This document shows, piece by piece, positions 60,014-64,000 of a stretch of 64,000 nucleotides of DNA (positions within the stretch are counted from its first letter, which is position 1; each line of letters begins with the position of its first letter). The notes under the pieces are model-generated. The model did no database searches. It saw nothing but the letters and a program-made list of their open reading frames with translations, and was not told where the DNA came from. The DNA is taken from assembly GCA_036376245.1 (NCBI GenBank), contig DASVAS010000083.1, forward strand, positions 1 to 64,000, read 5' to 3'. The DNA is from DATARR01 sp036376245. GTDB taxonomy: Bacteria; Acidobacteriota; Thermoanaerobaculia; Multivoradales; UBA5704. The translations under genes and the position numbers were made by a program.

Positions 60014-60657
60014 AGATCAAGATCGAGACCCAGAGGGAGGTTTTCGCGGACGAGGTCCAGGTCCTCTTCAATCCGAACCAACTGAGCCTGGACAAGCAGG
60101 TGTCCTGGCGCAAGCTCAAGGTCGCCGAGCGGGACTCCGTGGAAGCCGGGTTCACCTACGGCTCCCCTTTCACCCTCACCATGGATCTCTTCTTCGACTC
60201 CTACGAGGAACAGAAGAACGTCCGTACCTATACGGATCGCGTCGCCAAGCTGGTCAAGGTGAACGGTGACCTTCACCGGCCTCCCCGGTGCCAACTCCAG
60301 TGGGGCGAGTTCGACTTCGACGGCATCTGGTGGGTGGTGACCCGGATGTCTCAGCGCTTCACTCTGTTTCTCGCGAACGGCTTTCCGGCCCGGGCCACCC
60401 TCAACTGCTCGTTCCAGCAGTGGCGCTCGGGGGAGGAGGAAGCCAAGGAGACCAAGAAAGCCTCGCCCGACGTGGCCAAGACCCGCGTCGTGCGCCGCGG
60501 CGAGACCCTGAGCGGCATCGCCGCCGAGGAGTATCAGGATCCCGCTCTCTGGCGGCCCCTGGCCGAAGCCAACCGCATCGACGACCCGCGCCGGCTCCGG
60601 CCCGGCCAGGTGCTGGCCATCCCGCCCCTGCAACCGGGCCGGAAGGTGGGGAGATAA
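59995..60657 (+). CDS. LysM-containing baseplate protein (Afp7-like)
   Basis: This 220-residue protein has an N-terminal domain typical of Afp7/gp53-like proteins (VQVLFNPNQLSLDKQVSWRK, LTMDLFFDSYEEQKNVRTYT) and a C-terminal LysM motif (RRGETLSGIAAEEYQDPALW, RRLRPGQVLAIPP). In Afp/PVC this protein is part of the inner baseplate and links tube to spike. It overlaps the previous gene by 19 bp and ends 6 bp before the next start. Confidence 0.9.
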   Translation: MALEKLKIKIETQREVFADEVQVLFNPNQLSLDKQVSWRKLKVAERDSVEAGFTYGSPFTLTMDLFFDSYEEQKNVRTYTDRVAKLVKVNGDLHRPPRCQLQWGEFDFDGIWWVVTRMSQRFTLFLANGFPARATLNCSFQQWRSGEEEAKETKKASPDVAKTRVVRRGETLSGIAAEEYQDPALWRPLAEANRIDDPRRLRPGQVLAIPPLQPGRKVGR

Positions 60658-60663
60658 ACCGGT

Positions 60664-61728
60664 ATGGCCAGGACGCCAGAGCGGCTGGCTCCGGAATTCC
60701 GCGTGCGGATCGACGGCTCCGACCTGCCCGTCAAAGCCGCGATGGAAGTGCTCGAGGTATCGGCGCTCCAGGACGTGGACGCTCCCGGCATGTTCGCTCT
60801 CCGGCTCGCCAACTGGGACAGCGATCAGATGCGGATCACCTGGGCGGACGACGACCTGTTCGGCACGGGCCGCGAGGTCGAGATCCTGATGGGCTACGCG
60901 GGCGACCTGCACCCGGTCCTGGTGGGGGAGATCACCGGCATCGAGCCGGAGTTCCGCGCCGGCGAGATCCCCGAGGTCGTGGTGCGCGGCTACGACCGCC
61001 GGCACCGCCTGATGCGCGGCAGGAAGACGCGCTCCTATACCAAGGTCAAGGACAGCGAGGTGGCCGGCCAGATCGCCGGCGAGGCCGGCCTCACGGACCG
61101 CGCGGAGGACTCCCGGGTCGTCCACGAGTACCTCCTGCAGCACAACCAGACGGACCTGGAGTTCCTGCAGGAGCGCGCCCGCCGCATCGGCTACGAGGTG
61201 ATGGTGGAAGGCAAGGACCTCCACTTCCGGCCGCGCGCCTACGGCTCCGGAGAGGCGCTGACGCTGGCGCGCACCGTGGACCTCGAGGAGCTCCATCCCC
61301 GCTTGACCAGCCTGGGGATCGCTCCCGAGGTGGCGGTCCACGGCTGGAACGTCAAGGACAAGGAGGCTCTCGTCGGCAAGGCGGCGGCCGGAGATGAAGG
61401 ATCCAGGATGGGCGGCTCGTCCAGCGGGCCGGCCGCCGTGGAGAGCGCTTTCGGCACGGCCGTCGCCGCCCTCGTCGATCACCCCGTGCTCAGCCAGGCC
61501 GAAGCCGACCAGATCGCCGAGGGGCAGTTGCGCGAGATGGCCCTCGCCTACATCGGCGGCGAGGGCGTGGCCCTCGGCCGCGCGGACTTGAAGGCCGGGA
61601 CCGTCATCAAGATCGACGGCGTGGGGAAACGCTTCAGCGGCCTGTACTACATCCCCTCCGTCTGCCACAGCTACTCGCCGCGGCGGGGCTACCGCACCGC
61701 CTTCACTTTCCGGAGGAACGCCACGTGA
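60664..61728 (+). CDS. Spike hub protein, late control gpD-like (N-terminal half of a VgrG/Afp8)
   Basis: This 354-residue protein matches the phage late control D/VgrG N-terminal fold: PEFRVRIDGSDLPVKAAMEV, GDLHPVLVGEITGIEPEF, VVRGYDRRHRLMRG and LQHNQTDLEFLQERARRIGY. It forms the trimeric hub. The beta-helix spike portion is encoded by the next gene, whose GTG start overlaps this stop by 4 bp. Confidence 0.92.
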   Translation: MARTPERLAPEFRVRIDGSDLPVKAAMEVLEVSALQDVDAPGMFALRLANWDSDQMRITWADDDLFGTGREVEILMGYAGDLHPVLVGEITGIEPEFRAGEIPEVVVRGYDRRHRLMRGRKTRSYTKVKDSEVAGQIAGEAGLTDRAEDSRVVHEYLLQHNQTDLEFLQERARRIGYEVMVEGKDLHFRPRAYGSGEALTLARTVDLEELHPRLTSLGIAPEVAVHGWNVKDKEALVGKAAAGDEGSRMGGSSSGPAAVESAFGTAVAALVDHPVLSQAEADQIAEGQLREMALAYIGGEGVALGRADLKAGTVIKIDGVGKRFSGLYYIPSVCHSYSPRRGYRTAFTFRRNAT

Positions 61729-62375
61729 TCGATGGAGCGCTGCTCACCGCCTGGGCTTCTCCCGACACCGCCGCCGGCCGCGTCTACGGCGTCACGGTCG
61801 GCGTGGTCACCAACAACCAGGACCCCGAAGGGCTCGGCCGGGTCAAGGTCCGCTTCCCCTGGCTCTCCGAGCAGGACGAGAGCCACTGGGCCCGGGTCGT
61901 GACTCCCATGGCGGGCAACGACCGCGGCCTGTACCTGCTGCCCGAGGTGGACGACGAGGTCCTGGTCGCCTTCGAGCACGGCCGCGTCGAGCTCCCCTAC
62001 GTCCTGGGAGCCCTGTGGAACGGCAAGGACAAGCCGCCCGAGTCGAACGGCGACGGCAAGAACGCCCTTCGCACCCTGAAGTCGCGCAGCGGCCACGTCA
62101 TCCGGCTCGACGACACGGACGGCGGCGAGAAGATCGAGATCGTCGACGCCAAGGGCAAGGAGAGCATCGTCTTCGACGCGGCCAAGAACACCATCACCGT
62201 CAGCGCCGACAAGGACGTGGTGATCGAGTCCAAGAACGGCTCCTTGAAGCTGAGCGGCAAGAACGGCGTCGAGATCGTCTCCCAGGGCAAGGCGAAGATC
62301 CAAGCCAGCCAGAACCTCGACGTCAAATCGGACGCCCAGGTCAACGTCAAGGGCTCGACCATCAACCTGAACTGA
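61725..62375 (+). CDS. Spike protein, phage baseplate gpV-like (C-terminal half of a VgrG/Afp8)
   Basis: This 216-residue protein has the gp5/gpV OB-fold (VGVVTNNQDPEGLGRVKVRF, HWARVVTPMAGNDRGLYLLP, EVDDEVLVAFEHG) followed by a beta-helix with strand repeats (IVFDAAKNTITVSADKDVVI to VNVKGSTINLN). It makes the central needle under the PAAR tip. GTG at 61725 is the start, with GGAGG at 61711-61716 and overlap with the hub stop. Confidence 0.92.
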   Translation: MIDGALLTAWASPDTAAGRVYGVTVGVVTNNQDPEGLGRVKVRFPWLSEQDESHWARVVTPMAGNDRGLYLLPEVDDEVLVAFEHGRVELPYVLGALWNGKDKPPESNGDGKNALRTLKSRSGHVIRLDDTDGGEKIEIVDAKGKESIVFDAAKNTITVSADKDVVIESKNGSLKLSGKNGVEIVSQGKAKIQASQNLDVKSDAQVNVKGSTINLN

Positions 62376-62385
62376 GGAGACGACC

Positions 62386-62784
62386 ATGGGACAGCCGGCG
62401 GCCAAGCAGGGAGACCAGATCGTGGCGACCGACACGCACATCGTGATGGTGCCCTCGGCATCGGGAGCGGTTCCGACGCCGCTCCCGCACCCGTTCACCG
62501 GCCTGCTCAACGGCAAGCTGTCGAGCGACGTCAAGATCATGGGCCTGTCCGCCGCCACCGTGGGCAGCACGGCCGACAACTCGCCGCCGCACCTCCCTAC
62601 CGCACCCGGCACGTCCTTTCAGAAGCCGCCGGCCAACAAGGGGACCATCAAGGCGGGCAGCGCGACGGTGAAGATCAACGGTAAGCAGGCCGCTCGCAAC
62701 GGCGACGTGGCCGACACCTGCAACGATCCTTCCGACCTGCCTGCCGGCTCCGTGGTGGCGGCGGGAACGGTTTTCATCGGGTGA
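62386..62784 (+). CDS. PAAR-like spike tip protein (Afp10-like)
   Basis: This 132-residue tip protein has repeated small beta elements typical of PAAR-like/DUF4150 proteins: GQPAAKQGDQIVATDTHIVM, then KINGKQAARNGDVADTCNDP. It caps the gpV needle and may carry metal. The start has GAGGAG upstream and lies 10 bp after the spike gene. Confidence 0.88.
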   Translation: MGQPAAKQGDQIVATDTHIVMVPSASGAVPTPLPHPFTGLLNGKLSSDVKIMGLSAATVGSTADNSPPHLPTAPGTSFQKPPANKGTIKAGSATVKINGKQAARNGDVADTCNDPSDLPAGSVVAAGTVFIG

Positions 62785-62790
62785 CGCGCC

Positions 62791-63177
62791 ATGGATGCCG
62801 CTTTTCTCGGCGTCGGCTGGAAGCTACCTCTAGACGTGAACGAGGAGGGTCGGATCGCCACCGCCCGCTACGAAGAGAGCATCCGCCAGGCGATCTGGAT
62901 CATCCTCGCCACCGCGCGGGGCGAACGCAAGATGCGGCCGGACTTCGGCTGCGGCATCCACGACCTGGTCTTCGAGAACAGCAGCGCCGCCGCGGCCGGC
63001 CAGGTGGTGACCGAGGTGCGGCGGTCCCTGATCCTGTGGGAGCCGCGGATCGACGTGCTCGACATCGCCGCCGGCTCCGCTCCGGAAGATTCCCGCTGCC
63101 TGCTGATCGAGGTTTCCTACCGCGTGCGGGCCACCAACAACCGCTTCAACCTGGTCTACCCCTTCTACCTGGAGTGA
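62791..63177 (+). CDS. Baseplate wedge protein gp25-like (Afp9-like)
   Basis: This 128-residue protein carries the gp25/GPW lysozyme-fold hallmark: ESIRQAIWIILATARGERKM, then RPDFGCGIHDLVFE, and a C-terminal YRVRATNNRFNLVYPFYLE. It starts sheath polymerisation at the baseplate. Spacing to neighbours is 6 and 4 bp. Confidence 0.93.
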   Translation: MDAAFLGVGWKLPLDVNEEGRIATARYEESIRQAIWIILATARGERKMRPDFGCGIHDLVFENSSAAAAGQVVTEVRRSLILWEPRIDVLDIAAGSAPEDSRCLLIEVSYRVRATNNRFNLVYPFYLE

Positions 63178-63181
63178 GCGA

Positions 63182-64000
63182 ATGCCGCCCGTGGCCCCCC
63201 TGATCGATACGCGCACCTACGACGAGCTGGTCGAACAGCTCGAGGAGCTGGCGCGGCACTACACCGAGGATCGTTGGCGACCGGCTCCCGCCGGCCAGGG
63301 CCTCGACCCGGGCGGCGCCCTGATCCGCCTCGTCGCCCGCCTGGGGGAGATCGTCATCGCGCGGCTCAACCGGGTGCCGGAAAAGAGCTTCCTCGCCTTT
63401 CTCGACCTGATCGGCGCCCGCCTCGCGCCGCCGCGGCCGGCGCGGGTGCCGTTGACCTTCCACCTGGCGGCCGGCAGCCCGGTGGACGCCCTGGTTCCCG
63501 CCGGCACGCTGACCGCGGCGCCTCCCCTCGAAGGCGGAGAGGGACCCGCGCTCTTCGAGACCGAGCGCGCCCTGGTGGTCACCCGTTCGCAGCTGGTAGC
63601 CGCCGTCGTTCACGATCCCGGAGCCGACCGCTGGAGCGACCGCTCGAACGTCGCGACCGGGAGCGTGCCCGGAGCCTTCGACCCCTTCCTGGGGGACCAG
63701 CCCATAGAGCACGCGATGTACGTCGGGCATGAGCGCTTCCTCGGCCTGCCGGCGGCCAAGCAGGTCCACCTGCGCCTGACCCTGGCCTCGGCCCTGCCCG
63801 CCGCGCCAACGGCGGTGATCTGGGAGATGAGGGAGGGACCCTCGTGGCGGCGGCTCCCGGCGACAGTGAGCCCTGAAGGGTCAGCCCAGGCTTACGAAGT
63901 GTTGTTGCAGGACGTGCCGGCGGTCCCGGTCTCCGAGGTGGCCGGACGGACGAGCGCGTGGCTGCGCGGCCGGCTGGCCACGCCGCTGCCCAGCGCCGGC
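63182..64000 (+). CDS. Baseplate protein gpJ-like (Afp11-like), cut by the window edge
   Basis: The first 273 codons of a gpJ/Afp11-type baseplate protein are open to the right edge. Typical parts are IDTRTYDELVEQLEELARHY, ALIRLVARLGEIVIARLNRV, PEKSFLAFLDLIGARLAPPR and PLTFHLAAGSPVDALVPAGT. ATG 63182 lies 4 bp after the gp25-like stop, with a GGAGTGAG-type site overlapping that stop. The remaining baseplate, fibre and tape-measure genes should lie to the right. Confidence 0.88.
   Translation, partial: MPPVAPLIDTRTYDELVEQLEELARHYTEDRWRPAPAGQGLDPGGALIRLVARLGEIVIARLNRVPEKSFLAFLDLIGARLAPPRPARVPLTFHLAAGSPVDALVPAGTLTAAPPLEGGEGPALFETERALVVTRSQLVAAVVHDPGADRWSDRSNVATGSVPGAFDPFLGDQPIEHAMYVGHERFLGLPAAKQVHLRLTLASALPAAPTAVIWEMREGPSWRRLPATVSPEGSAQAYEVLLQDVPAVPVSEVAGRTSAWLRGRLATPLPSAG

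Overview
The window is GC-rich and was read by hand on both strands. It most likely comes from an Acidobacteriota genome. The best taxonomic clue is a duplicated MacB/FtsX-type permease without its own ATPase (43549-46038), the architecture known as the acidobacterial duplicated orphan permease. This is an inference from one family plus base composition, not a phylogeny.

Positions 1-43242 (minus strand) hold one non-ribosomal peptide synthetase (NRPS) gene. I checked the reading frame line by line from the start codon near 43242 to the left edge and found no stop, so at least 14,414 codons (about 1.5 MDa) lie in one polypeptide that continues outside the window. From the N-terminus it has a fatty acyl-AMP ligase (FAAL) plus carrier loading module, then 13 condensation-adenylation-carrier modules, the last cut by the edge. 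The product should be a long lipopeptide. Binding-pocket codes read by eye suggest acyl - Leu - Ala-like - Ala-like - unknown - (Lys2-like A domain) - Gly - Gly - unknown - Thr - Ile/Val - (Lys2-like A domain) - Ile - unknown, and onward. The outstanding feature is a complete PAPS-dependent sulfotransferase domain (about 11600-12380) inside the synthetase. It sits directly behind the Thr module and an atypical carrier domain. Module 2 has two tandem carrier domains. Several modules are clear internal duplicates. No epimerisation, methylation or thioesterase domain is seen in the window.

A divergent intergenic region (43243-43548) separates the NRPS from the permease on the plus strand. The permease is followed almost at once by a cytochrome P450 fused to an acyl-adenylate-type domain with degenerate catalytic motifs (46049-49156). 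Together these look like one lipopeptide locus: acyl activation, assembly, oxidation and possibly export.

After a 326-bp gap with hairpins, a plus-strand operon (49483-64000, cut by the right edge) encodes an extracellular contractile injection system (eCIS, Afp/PVC/MAC-like). It holds an AAA+ ATPase, a DUF4157 protein carrying an M15 D,D-carboxypeptidase domain (candidate payload), a DUF4255/Afp16-like terminator, a carboxypeptidase-regulatory-like repeat protein, two sheaths, two tubes, two small assembly proteins, a long disordered Pro/Ala-rich protein, a LysM baseplate protein, a spike split into gpD-like and gpV-like genes, a PAAR-like tip, a gp25-like wedge and the start of a gpJ-like baseplate protein. 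Many neighbours overlap by 4 bp or are a few bases apart, which indicates one transcript. Payload and disordered protein share a recurring short hydrophobic-L/Q-R-R-type motif.
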